A stretch of 64,000 nt of DNA from Flavobacteriales bacterium (lineage in GTDB: Bacteria; Bacteroidota; Bacteroidia; Flavobacteriales_G; Salibacteraceae), in NCBI GenBank assembly GCA_018660685.1, contig JABJJW010000023.1:62001-126000 (forward strand). Reading direction: 5' to 3'. Under the pieces are notes generated by a model that worked only from the letters and a program-made list of their open reading frames with translations, had not been told where the DNA came from and searched no databases. A program made the position numbers and the translations under genes. Shown one piece after another: positions 41,494-50,087 of the stretch (positions are counted from its first letter, which is position 1; each line of letters begins with the position of its first letter).

Positions 41494-42990
41494 TTACGAC
41501 GCCTTAGATGCTAGGGCTTCTATTGATGCTCGAATGTATTCATCGGAGACATTGTTGATTTTGAAATAGACTTCTTCTCCATAGATGCTCCGAGCAATTA
41601 TTCCTTGCGCTCGACCTATCATATGTCCAATTGAACGGGACCATTCTTTCTCATTGATTTCATAGTCCTTGCCAATTAAGTATGCCCGAAGTTCCTGTTC
41701 GAAAACAATGGTGTCAAAATTCATTACGAAGTTTTCGCCCCCATGAACGGTTATTTCTTCGACATGTTGATCTCGAAAGCGGTAAGCAAAATCCCCGAGC
41801 CATGCACGGTGCACGAGTTCAGCATATAGCCAAGTGATTCCAGATGTATCTCTATCAACTTGAACATCCGGGTCAATCCCACCTTCGGAAAAGGTGGTGT
41901 CGAAGCTATTGCTCGAGACAGATTCATATTGTTTTTGAATACTTCTTCCTAAGGGTGTGAAATACCTTGCCACCGTCAACCGCGTCGCGCTGCCATCTTT
42001 CCACTCACTTTGTTCTTGAACCAATCCTTTACCAAAAGATCTCGTACCGACTATTGTTGCTCGATTGTGATCTTGCAACGCGCCAGCCACAATTTCAGAT
42101 GCACTTGCACTATACCCATCGATAAGGACAATTAGGTTAAGGTCTTCAAACGCCCCTTGGTTTGTAGCGGTGAATTCCGTTCGAGGTCTGGATTTTCCTT
42201 CGGTATAGGTGATCAACATATTGTCGACTAGAAATTCGTCTGCAAGCCACACAGCTTCATCTAACAAACCGCCTCCATTGCCTCTTAAATCGAGGATGAA
42301 GGACTCCACCTTATCATTCTTCAAGGGGTAGACTCTTTTTTGAAATTCTTCGTGGGTAGTTTTAGAAAACTTAGAGAGTCGTGTATAGATTGTCTTCTCG
42401 TCCAACAAATAGGCAGCATCAATGCTGGCGAGTGGAATAGTGCCTCTTTCGATGTCAAAATCTATCAGATCAGTCTCATTCTTTCGCTTGACCCCCACAC
42501 TAACGCTTGAGCCTTTGGGCCCTTTCAGTAGAGCCATGACCTGTCTGTTACTCTGCCCTGTTCCAGCAATGACTTGACCATCAACAGAAATGATTCTGTC
42601 CCCTCCTCTCAATCCAGATTTCTCACTGGGGCCGCTCGGTATTACATTGATGATGTAAATGGTGTCTCTTCTCAAATTGAATTGCACACCAATCCCTTCG
42701 AAGCTTCCTTCAAGAGGTTCATTCATAGAGGCAAGTTCATCTTCCGAAATGTAATAACTGTGTGGATCGAGTCTCTGAAGGAGAAAGGATATGATTTCGT
42801 CTTCCAGACGACCTTTCGAAACCGTGTCTACATAGTCATTTTGAACGTATTGAAGAATCTGCTCGATCTTGACCCAGCCTTCATTACTTTGCTTTTTCTG
42901 GAATGGATTTACCAACCCACTTCCGAGCCAAACGCCAAGAGCCATGGACGCCGCTAGTAGAAATGGTATAGTAGTATACTTAGATTTCAT
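41494..42990 (-). CDS. S41-family C-terminal processing peptidase (CtpA-like)
   Basis: 498 residues. N-terminal anchor/signal (YTTIPFLLAASMALGVWLGSGL, 4-25), helical part to about 90, PDZ domain (EGIGVQFNLRRD to about 175), then the S41 core: LDLRGNGGG near 238, serine motif GYSASASEIVAGALQD near 295-310, lysine in RSFGKGLVQE near 322. It is a periplasmic processing protease and a paralogue of the protein at 8079, which has a longer C-terminal tail. It begins directly after the dCMP deaminase stop (no gap), so the two share a transcript. Confidence 0.93.
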   Translation of the reverse strand: MKSKYTTIPFLLAASMALGVWLGSGLVNPFQKKQSNEGWVKIEQILQYVQNDYVDTVSKGRLEDEIISFLLQRLDPHSYYISEDELASMNEPLEGSFEGIGVQFNLRRDTIYIINVIPSGPSEKSGLRGGDRIISVDGQVIAGTGQSNRQVMALLKGPKGSSVSVGVKRKNETDLIDFDIERGTIPLASIDAAYLLDEKTIYTRLSKFSKTTHEEFQKRVYPLKNDKVESFILDLRGNGGGLLDEAVWLADEFLVDNMLITYTEGKSRPRTEFTATNQGAFEDLNLIVLIDGYSASASEIVAGALQDHNRATIVGTRSFGKGLVQEQSEWKDGSATRLTVARYFTPLGRSIQKQYESVSSNSFDTTFSEGGIDPDVQVDRDTSGITWLYAELVHRAWLGDFAYRFRDQHVEEITVHGGENFVMNFDTIVFEQELRAYLIGKDYEINEKEWSRSIGHMIGRAQGIIARSIYGEEVYFKINNVSDEYIRASIEALASKAS

Positions 42991-43434
42991 CTAAGGCTCT
43001 ATTTGCTCAATTTGTAATATCTCCAGGCCAGCTTTTCCCAAGAACTCCAGACCGCTTTGGTCTTTGTATGAATTTGTGTAAACGAGTCTTTTGATGCCCG
43101 CTTGTAGTACTAGTTTACTGCAGTCTTTGCAAGGAGCGTGCGTCAAGTATAATGTGGCCCCGGCAGCTTGACTACTGGTTCGCGCAACCTTGAGTAAAGC
43201 GTTGGCTTCTGCATGAAGTACATACCATTTGGTCTCTCCATTCTCATCTTCACATTGATTCTCAAAACCTGTGGGTGTTCCGTTGTAGCCATCGGCTATA
43301 ATGGTAGAGTCTTTCACGATTAGAGCTCCGACCTGCTTGCGCTTGCAGTGGCTCAGTCTTGCCCACTCTGTCGCAAGTCTGAGGTATGCCTTATCATAGC
43401 GCATTTGCTTTTGTTCCTTGACGTTCGGACTCAT
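42991..43434 (-). CDS. Deoxycytidylate (dCMP) deaminase family protein
   Basis: 147 residues from ATG 43434 (a later ATG at 43404 or an earlier one at 43482 are possible). Zinc deaminase: the catalytic HAEANAL motif is near residue 76 and the PCKDCSKL zinc cysteines near 105-109. GALIVKDSTIIADGYNGTPTGFENQCED is the family segment of ComEB-like dCMP deaminases, which feed dUMP into thymidylate synthesis. Coexpression with a CtpA protease is common in Bacteroidota. Confidence 0.9.
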   Translation of the reverse strand: MSPNVKEQKQMRYDKAYLRLATEWARLSHCKRKQVGALIVKDSTIIADGYNGTPTGFENQCEDENGETKWYVLHAEANALLKVARTSSQAAGATLYLTHAPCKDCSKLVLQAGIKRLVYTNSYKDQSGLEFLGKAGLEILQIEQIEP

Positions 43435-43562
43435 GTCGCGAAAGTAATAGCTGAACATGGCACTCCTTAACCGAAAAAACATGAATTACACCTTTCACCA
43501 CAGGAAACCGAATAAGAGCCGACTATTCTGTTTTCTTTGCGCCTCACAAATCAAACAAAACA

Positions 43563-45533
43563 ATGAAACGTAACAGATTATTAGCTTTTGGTCTAATGGT
43601 TTCAATCGCTGCACTCACTGCATGCGGTGGCAGTAATTCTGAAGATTCAGCGAGCATGACAGAATCAATAGCTCCAACCATTGAGTTGGAAGACTTTTTC
43701 AAGAACCCTGAGAGAACCAGCTATCAAATTTCTCCCGACGGGAGTCACTATTCTTATTTGGCGCCATACGAGAATCGACGAAACATCTTCGTAGAGAACA
43801 TCGAAACCGGCGAAACAAAGCGGATCACGTCACAAACAGACAGAGATATCGCTGGATACTTCTGGGCTAATAACGAGCAACTCATTTTCATGCGTGATGA
43901 CGGTGGGGATGAGTTTTGGTATCTAGTTGCAACGGATGTAAGCTCAGGAGAGGAGAAGGTTCTCACGAAGGCTGACAGTGTCCGAACTCAGATCATCGAT
44001 GATCTAGAAGATATTCCAAATGAAATGATCATTGGGTTGAACAAGCGTAATCCTCAGGTATTTGATCCGTATCGACTCAACCTCGAAACAGGTGAAATGA
44101 CAATGGTTGCTGAGAATCCTGGAAATATCACAGGTTGGATGACCGATCATGACGGCAAACTAAGAATTGCGTTCGTGACAGACGGAGTGAACCAATCAAT
44201 CATGCACCGAGCGACTGAAGAAGACGATTGGGCCAATGTGATTACAACCAACTTCAAGCAAAATGTATCTCCGCGCTTCTTCACATTTGACAATCAAAAC
44301 ATCTACGCTACCTCCAACGTGGGCCGAGACAAGGAAGCCGCGATCATTCTCGACCTTTCCAATGGAGAAGAGATTGAGGTGCTTTATGAGAACGAAACCA
44401 ACGATGTAAGTGGTCTCATGTACTCAAGGAAAGACAAGAAGATTATTGGCGCTAGTTATTACACAGATAAGGCAGGTCGTCACTATTTTGACGAAGCTTC
44501 AAAGGCACGATATGATCGACTTACCAAAGAATTGGAAGGTTATGAAGTTGCCATTACAGGTTACACCAAGGCTGAAGATAAATTCATGGTGAGAACTTAC
44601 AGTGATAGATCGTTAGGTGATTATTATCTGTATGACGACAGCACAGATGAACTAAAGCATCTTGCCAATGTGAGTCCATGGATTAATGAAGATGATATGG
44701 CGTCGATGAAGCCTATCTCTTATAAGTCTAGAGATGGTTTAACCATTCATGGCTACCTAACCTTACCTAAAGGAATGGAGAATGCAAAGAACCTTCCAGT
44801 GGTCGTTAACGTTCACGGTGGCCCTTGGGCAAGGGATCGATGGGGATTCAATCCGGAGGTCCAGTTCCTAGCTAACCGAGGGTATGCTGTCCTTCAAATG
44901 AACTTCCGTGGTTCAACCTCTTACGGTCGTGAATTCTGGGAAGCTTCTTTCGATCAGTGGGGATTAAGCATGCAAGAAGATGTGCAAGATGGAGCCCTTT
45001 GGCTTGTGGAACAAGGGATTGCTGATCCTGCTCGATTGGCAATTTACGGCGGAAGCTACGGCGGTTATGCCACTCTACAAGGATTGGTTAAAGATCCTGA
45101 CTTTTACGCTTGTGGCGTAGATTACGTCGGCGTTTCGAACCTCTTCACGTTCATGAACGGTATTCCTCCTTACTGGAAGCCTTACCTCGAAATGATGTAT
45201 GAAATGGTTGGAGATCCTACCGACGCAGAAGACAGCACACGCATGGCTTCAACATCACCGGCATTGAATGCTGATAAAATCACTGCACCATTGTTTGTTG
45301 CTCAGGGAGCGAACGATCCTCGTGTGGTGAAGTCTGAGTCAGACCAGATGGTCGACGCTATGAAGTCAAGAGGTATCGAGGTTCAGTACATGGTAAAAGA
45401 TGATGAAGGTCACGGGTTCAGAAATGAAGAAAACAAATTCGATTTCTACCGTGCTATGGAATCATTCTTGGGCGAGCACATAGGCACGGTTGAGGCAGAA
45501 GAAGCTGCAACTGAAGAGACCGCGTCTCACTAG
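43563..45533 (+). CDS. S9-family prolyl oligopeptidase-like lipoprotein
   Basis: 656 residues. The N-terminal signal ends in a lipobox (LTAC, C21), so it is probably a membrane-anchored lipoprotein. Residues about 40-380 form a beta-propeller; the alpha/beta hydrolase part has VNVHGGPWARDRWGF, the nucleophile elbow GGSYGGYATLQ, the aspartate in ANDPRVVKSESD and the histidine in DDEGHGF near the C-terminus. Such enzymes are dipeptidyl/acylaminoacyl peptidases that help peptide use in the envelope. The C-terminal tail EAEEAATEETASH is low complexity. Followed by a good terminator. Confidence 0.92.
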   Translation: MKRNRLLAFGLMVSIAALTACGGSNSEDSASMTESIAPTIELEDFFKNPERTSYQISPDGSHYSYLAPYENRRNIFVENIETGETKRITSQTDRDIAGYFWANNEQLIFMRDDGGDEFWYLVATDVSSGEEKVLTKADSVRTQIIDDLEDIPNEMIIGLNKRNPQVFDPYRLNLETGEMTMVAENPGNITGWMTDHDGKLRIAFVTDGVNQSIMHRATEEDDWANVITTNFKQNVSPRFFTFDNQNIYATSNVGRDKEAAIILDLSNGEEIEVLYENETNDVSGLMYSRKDKKIIGASYYTDKAGRHYFDEASKARYDRLTKELEGYEVAITGYTKAEDKFMVRTYSDRSLGDYYLYDDSTDELKHLANVSPWINEDDMASMKPISYKSRDGLTIHGYLTLPKGMENAKNLPVVVNVHGGPWARDRWGFNPEVQFLANRGYAVLQMNFRGSTSYGREFWEASFDQWGLSMQEDVQDGALWLVEQGIADPARLAIYGGSYGGYATLQGLVKDPDFYACGVDYVGVSNLFTFMNGIPPYWKPYLEMMYEMVGDPTDAEDSTRMASTSPALNADKITAPLFVAQGANDPRVVKSESDQMVDAMKSRGIEVQYMVKDDEGHGFRNEENKFDFYRAMESFLGEHIGTVEAEEAATEETASH

Positions 45534-45558
45534 ATTAAAAACAATACTTGATTTGAAA

Positions 45559-45586
45559 GGCTCTCCCAGAAAGGAGGGCCTTTTTT
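45559..45586 (+). terminator. Rho-independent terminator after the S9 peptidase gene
   Basis: 8-bp stem with G-T pairs tolerated (45559-45566 with 45573-45580), 6-base loop, then TTTTTT (45581-45586), overlapping the stop codon of the convergent OmpA gene. Confidence 0.85.
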
Positions 45587-47201
45587 AGTGTACCACCTCT
45601 ATTTCTACGCGGCGGTTATGCTCTCTTCCCGCTGGCGTATCATTGGCCATTAGGGGACGGAGCGATCCGAATCCCTCACATTTAATGCGGCCAGCATCAA
45701 TTCCTTTTGCAACAAGGTATTTCTTGACCGTTTCTGAGCGATCCAGTGACAAGACCATGTTGTCTCCTTCGGAGCCAACATTATCGGTATGGCCCATAAT
45801 TTTGATCGTTACGCTTGCCTGGCTCTCCATAGCAATAGCCAGCAAATTCAATTCTTCATTATTGGCCACGGATAGCTCACTTGAGTTTGACTTGAATTTT
45901 ATTGTTTCAAGCGTAAGAGGCTGATCGATGTCTTCAAGATGTTTTAAGTCCCTTACTTTCATTGGCCCGTGATCGACTGCCTCCATTCGCTTTAACTGTA
46001 CTTCTTGCTCCGGTAGTTTTTCGAATCGGAAGTATCCATCATCGTCTCTGGTATCAGAATTCGCCCCCGAATACGGTACGTTTAAGTCATCGACTAAAAC
46101 TATTTCAACGTAGTCTTTATCAGGATTGTGATCGACTTTTACGACATACTCTTTCTTCTCGAGATTAGCGAACTCAAACCTACCATCCGAATCTGTTACT
46201 GCTTGAGTTAGGAGACTTTTATCTGCGGAATACAACCCGACGGTTACACCCTCTTTCCCAATCAAGAAAGTCTCTCGGTCGACCACCTTGCCCACCATGC
46301 CGCTTTCGTTTTGAGTCACATCTACAACCACATCTTTGGCGGTCAATACTGTAATCTGCCTGAAAAAGTGATCCCGTGGGTGGAAGCTGTACATTCTGTG
46401 GCCTAGCTTTCGAGCCTTTCCGATAACTTGCCCTTTGTGATCGTAGAGGAACATTTTTATGTCTAGATCTGCGTCATCCTCAGTCATTCGAACGAGAAGA
46501 ATACTGTGCGGATCGATATTGAAAAACCTATAAACTCCTTGAGCATAGGTGGTGTACTCATCAACGACCACCAAGTCATCACTCAGCAATTCCACTTCAA
46601 AACCCTGAAGCGGCTTTTTATCTGGCCCTTTAATGCGCCCAAAAATCCTTGCTTTCGACGGATCAATCTCAACCTTCTTCGGTTTTTCAGGTTCTTCAAC
46701 CTTAGCCTTTTCGGGCTCCGGCGAAGAAAACCGGTGAGTGAGGTTCAGGGCAAATGTTTCTTCACCTCCAGATCCCCCAATCAATACCAAATACTTCTTA
46801 TCGCGCTCGATGCCGTATACATCCAAAACGAAATCTCCCTGCTCATCTGTGGCCTTTTGACAACTTACTTCTTTGAGAATTTCAATTCCTTCAACGGTGT
46901 CAATTCGCCCAATGTAAATGAAAGGAAACGTTAGGTCTCCCCAATTCATCCCTGTAGACACTCTGATTCTGAGCTTTCGTGAAAGAGGGTAAAACTTGAA
47001 CCACTTTCCACTTTTGACCACGGTGGTTTTACACTTAGAGTCAAGCGCTCCCCAGCTGAGGTCCTTAGTCTTGAATTGCTTAGGTTTTGGAGTCTGCTCC
47101 GCCTTAATGCTTTTTGGAGCACCGATTACGTAGTCCTCTTGAGCGCGCACTTGAATGAATAAAATCATCCAAAAGGCGAAGAATAGGGCCAGGCTCTTCA
47201 T
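45585..47201 (-). CDS. OmpA-domain envelope protein A
   Basis: 538 residues with signal peptide 1-20. Residues about 40-160 form an N-terminal beta domain of unknown type (SWGALDSKCKTT, WGDLTFPFIYIGRI). Two or three carboxypeptidase-regulatory-like domains follow (RIFGRIKGPDKKPLQGFEV; GMVGKVVDRETFLIGKEGVTVGLYS; DGRFEFANLEKKEYVVKV). The C-terminal OmpA domain (about 425-538) contains IKIMGHTDNVGSEGDNMVLSLDRSETVKKYL and NRRVEIEV, which bind peptidoglycan. It is a tandem paralogue of the 47326 protein. A structural role at the cell envelope is inferred. Confidence 0.88.
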   Translation of the reverse strand: MKSLALFFAFWMILFIQVRAQEDYVIGAPKSIKAEQTPKPKQFKTKDLSWGALDSKCKTTVVKSGKWFKFYPLSRKLRIRVSTGMNWGDLTFPFIYIGRIDTVEGIEILKEVSCQKATDEQGDFVLDVYGIERDKKYLVLIGGSGGEETFALNLTHRFSSPEPEKAKVEEPEKPKKVEIDPSKARIFGRIKGPDKKPLQGFEVELLSDDLVVVDEYTTYAQGVYRFFNIDPHSILLVRMTEDDADLDIKMFLYDHKGQVIGKARKLGHRMYSFHPRDHFFRQITVLTAKDVVVDVTQNESGMVGKVVDRETFLIGKEGVTVGLYSADKSLLTQAVTDSDGRFEFANLEKKEYVVKVDHNPDKDYVEIVLVDDLNVPYSGANSDTRDDDGYFRFEKLPEQEVQLKRMEAVDHGPMKVRDLKHLEDIDQPLTLETIKFKSNSSELSVANNEELNLLAIAMESQASVTIKIMGHTDNVGSEGDNMVLSLDRSETVKKYLVAKGIDAGRIKCEGFGSLRPLMANDTPAGREHNRRVEIEVVH

Positions 47202-47325
47202 TGGTCGAGCACGAATTTAGGCGAATTTGAGCCTCAAAATGCATTGAGAGATGGCGCTTGTGCACTCTTCGTTAGTGATTTCTTTGGAACTCTAATAACA
47301 ATCAGGAAAGCAAGGGTATACGCTC

Positions 47326-48912
47326 TTATTCGACGACAATAAATTCGACTCGGCGGTTTTTCCTCTTGCCTTCATCCGTTGCGTTATCTGCAATTGGTTT
47401 GGTCTCGCCAAAACCCTTGAAAGTAAGTCTCGCTTTATCAACCCCTTTGCTGATTAGATAGTCTTGAACCGATTTAGCCCGATTCTGGGACAGAATGAGG
47501 TTAGTCGAGGACACCCCAGTATTGTCCGTGTGTCCGCTAATTTCAATTTTGACACTAGCTCTGCTTTGAAGCTCCTTGACTAGCCGGTCCAGCTCGCTGT
47601 GAGAAGTTGACATCAAGTCTGAAGAGGCACTTTCGAAAAGAATGTTTTTGAGAATGATTGGAGCTCCTTCCTCCATTGCAGAAAAATCAGTTCCACCAAG
47701 CGGCATTCTTGTGTCTCGAACTTCCATTCTCTTTAATTCGACCACTTCAAGCGGAAGTCGTTCAAACTTGAAGTAGCCCTTCGAATCGGCCATGGATGAA
47801 TTCGAATATTCGTACGGTACGTTCAGGTCATCAACCAACACCATTTCCGTGAAATGTTCATCTTTTTTCTCGTCAACTTTTACGACATAATCCTGACGAT
47901 CCAAATCGCTGAACTTAAACGAACCATTTGCATCTGTACTTGTTTCGTTGACTAAATTCTTATCTCCAGAATACAGTCCAACGTTGACTCCTTTGATTCC
48001 ATAAAGATGTGTTGCAGCATCAACGACGCGACCCATAATACCAGATTTATCGCGTTTAACATCGATAGTCCAATCGCGTTCTTTCAACAACTGAAGTTGG
48101 TTGAAGTCACTCGACTCGGAACTAAATGCATATAACTTATCTCCGATTTTCGTGGCCGTTTCTGAAATATGACCTTCTCCATCGTACAGATAAATGTCCA
48201 CTTCCAATTTCGGCTCTTCGGCTTCAATTCGGGCTAAGTATACTTTCAATGGGGCCAGCTTCTCAAATCGAAACATGCCTTGAGAATTGGTTTTAGCCGA
48301 ACTAATGAGCTTGTTTTCGTCATCGAGCAGGGAAACCTCCACTCCTTCTCGGGATTTGCCGTACTCATCCCTGACCCGACCCATGATTGTTACCTCATTA
48401 CTTTCAGGGGCCTCCTCAGCTGGAGCTTGATAGACAAATTTCTCAGTAACTGAGATTACAAACCGTTCTCCTTTGTCCGCACCTCCAACCAGGGCATAGT
48501 ATTCTCCCTTTTTGTTGAGGTCTTTTGCTTGAACAGAGAACTCACCATAATCTTCTTCCGCTTTCGTGCAAGAAAGCTCTTCGATGATTCTCCCGTCAGG
48601 AGTCTCTTTTACCTTCCCAAGATAGACATAGGGCGCTTTAAGATCTCCCATTTTGTCTCCTGTGTGAACAGTAAATTGAACCTTGTCAGAGGATACGTTT
48701 ACTCGAAACCATTTACCGTACATGATTTTGGTATCCGTACACTCAGACGCCACTCCACCCCATTCAAGCTCTGAGGTAAAAAAGCTGTTCTGAGGCATGG
48801 GCTTCCACTCAGCTTTTACGTTATCCGCCTTTCCAGTTTTGTAGTTGGACTGGCCTATTCCTAAGAGCGCTGAGGAGCTTAATAATAGAATGATTAGAAG
48901 TCGGAGCATCAT
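47326..48912 (-). CDS. OmpA-domain envelope protein B
   Basis: 528 residues (the start may be the second ATG, 3 bases later); signal peptide 1-21. Same architecture as the 45585 protein: N-terminal beta domain (LEWGGVASECTDTKI, GDLKAPYVYLGKV), regulatory-like domains (MGRVRDEYGKSREGVEV; KGVNVGLYSGDKNL; GYFKFERLPLE), and an OmpA domain with ISGHTDNTGVSSTNLILSQNRAKSV and FKGFGETKPIADN. The pair clearly arose by tandem duplication. They are separated by 124 bases without a clear promoter or terminator. Confidence 0.88.
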   Translation of the reverse strand: MMLRLLIILLLSSSALLGIGQSNYKTGKADNVKAEWKPMPQNSFFTSELEWGGVASECTDTKIMYGKWFRVNVSSDKVQFTVHTGDKMGDLKAPYVYLGKVKETPDGRIIEELSCTKAEEDYGEFSVQAKDLNKKGEYYALVGGADKGERFVISVTEKFVYQAPAEEAPESNEVTIMGRVRDEYGKSREGVEVSLLDDENKLISSAKTNSQGMFRFEKLAPLKVYLARIEAEEPKLEVDIYLYDGEGHISETATKIGDKLYAFSSESSDFNQLQLLKERDWTIDVKRDKSGIMGRVVDAATHLYGIKGVNVGLYSGDKNLVNETSTDANGSFKFSDLDRQDYVVKVDEKKDEHFTEMVLVDDLNVPYEYSNSSMADSKGYFKFERLPLEVVELKRMEVRDTRMPLGGTDFSAMEEGAPIILKNILFESASSDLMSTSHSELDRLVKELQSRASVKIEISGHTDNTGVSSTNLILSQNRAKSVQDYLISKGVDKARLTFKGFGETKPIADNATDEGKRKNRRVEFIVVE

Positions 48913-49014
48913 GTGTGGTTATGACAAATGTATTACTTGGTTTTCACCATGCAATTCCTCGAATTCAATATTCGGGTAGTAATTCTATTTTCGGTGTCCA
49001 AATTGCCTCCGATT

Positions 49015-50031
49015 ATGCTCAAAATTGACATGCACTCTCATATCCTCCCCGGCAGCCTCCCAAGGTTTGCTGACAAATTCGGCTATGGCGATTTCATCTA
49101 TCTCGAGAAACGCTCGGATGGAGCGGCAGACATGATCAAGGGGGATAAGTACTTCCGGACAATCCAGCCAAATTGTTGGGATGAGCAACTCCGGATAGAT
49201 GAGTACGCAACACATGGAACGCAGGTTCAAGTGGTGTGTACAATTCCCGTAATGTTTAGTTACTGGGCCAAGCCCGCCGACTGTTTAGAGCTGTCGAGGT
49301 TTCTGAATGATCACATTGCTGAGGTGGTAGCGAACAACCCAAAACACTATATCGGCTTGGGCACAGTCCCAATGCAAGACACTGACTTGGCGGTTAAGGA
49401 ATTGGAGCGAATCAAGAATGAATTAAGACTTCCAGGAATCCAGATTGGAAGTAACATTAACGACCTCAACTTAGACGAAAAGCAATTTGATCCAATTTTT
49501 GAAGCTTGCGAAAGACTTGACCTCGCAGTCATGATTCACCCATGGAACATGATGGGAATGGACAAAATGACTAAGTATTGGTTGCCGTGGTTGGTGGGAA
49601 TGCCTGCAGAGACTTCAAGGGCAGCATGTTCCCTCATATTCAGCGGAGCCTTTGAAAAATGGCCAAAACTGAGGGTTTGTTTTAGTCACGCAGGAGGTTC
49701 GTTTTTTGGAACATTGGGTCGTATCGAGCACGGTTACAATTGTCGGCCAGATCTGGTAGCTGTGGATAACGATCACAACCCCAGAGAATACTTGGGTAAG
49801 TTTTGGATTGACTGCATTACACATGATGAGAAAGCTTTGAATTATATTCTTGAGCACATCGATGCGAAGAAGGTCTGTCTGGGCTCTGATTATCCATTTC
49901 CACTTGGCGATTTAACCATCGGAGAGTTCATCGAGAAAGGCGAATTCGACGGCCAGGTCCGCGAGGACATCTTCTCCAATTCAACCTTGGAATGGTTAAA
50001 TCTGGATAAGTCACAATTCATCACCCCGTAG
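49015..50031 (+). CDS. Amidohydrolase, 2-amino-3-carboxymuconate-6-semialdehyde decarboxylase-like
   Basis: 338 residues from ATG 49015 (29 further upstream codons are open but not family-like). Metal-dependent decarboxylase of the amidohydrolase superfamily. DMHSHILP near the N-terminus gives the H-x-H ligands, MIHPWNMMG near 190 and FSHAGGSFFGTLGR near 230 give the next histidines, and GSDYPFPLG near 295 the aspartate. These match ACMSD, which acts in tryptophan/kynurenine and 2-nitrobenzoate catabolism. No other kynurenine-pathway gene is in the window; the glutaryl-CoA dehydrogenase at 4739 could serve the same route downstream. Confidence 0.9.
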   Translation: MLKIDMHSHILPGSLPRFADKFGYGDFIYLEKRSDGAADMIKGDKYFRTIQPNCWDEQLRIDEYATHGTQVQVVCTIPVMFSYWAKPADCLELSRFLNDHIAEVVANNPKHYIGLGTVPMQDTDLAVKELERIKNELRLPGIQIGSNINDLNLDEKQFDPIFEACERLDLAVMIHPWNMMGMDKMTKYWLPWLVGMPAETSRAACSLIFSGAFEKWPKLRVCFSHAGGSFFGTLGRIEHGYNCRPDLVAVDNDHNPREYLGKFWIDCITHDEKALNYILEHIDAKKVCLGSDYPFPLGDLTIGEFIEKGEFDGQVREDIFSNSTLEWLNLDKSQFITP

Positions 50032-50087
50032 GGCACCGAGCACAGATTCCTTTTGTAACTCACAAATTCTCACTAGAATTACCATTG

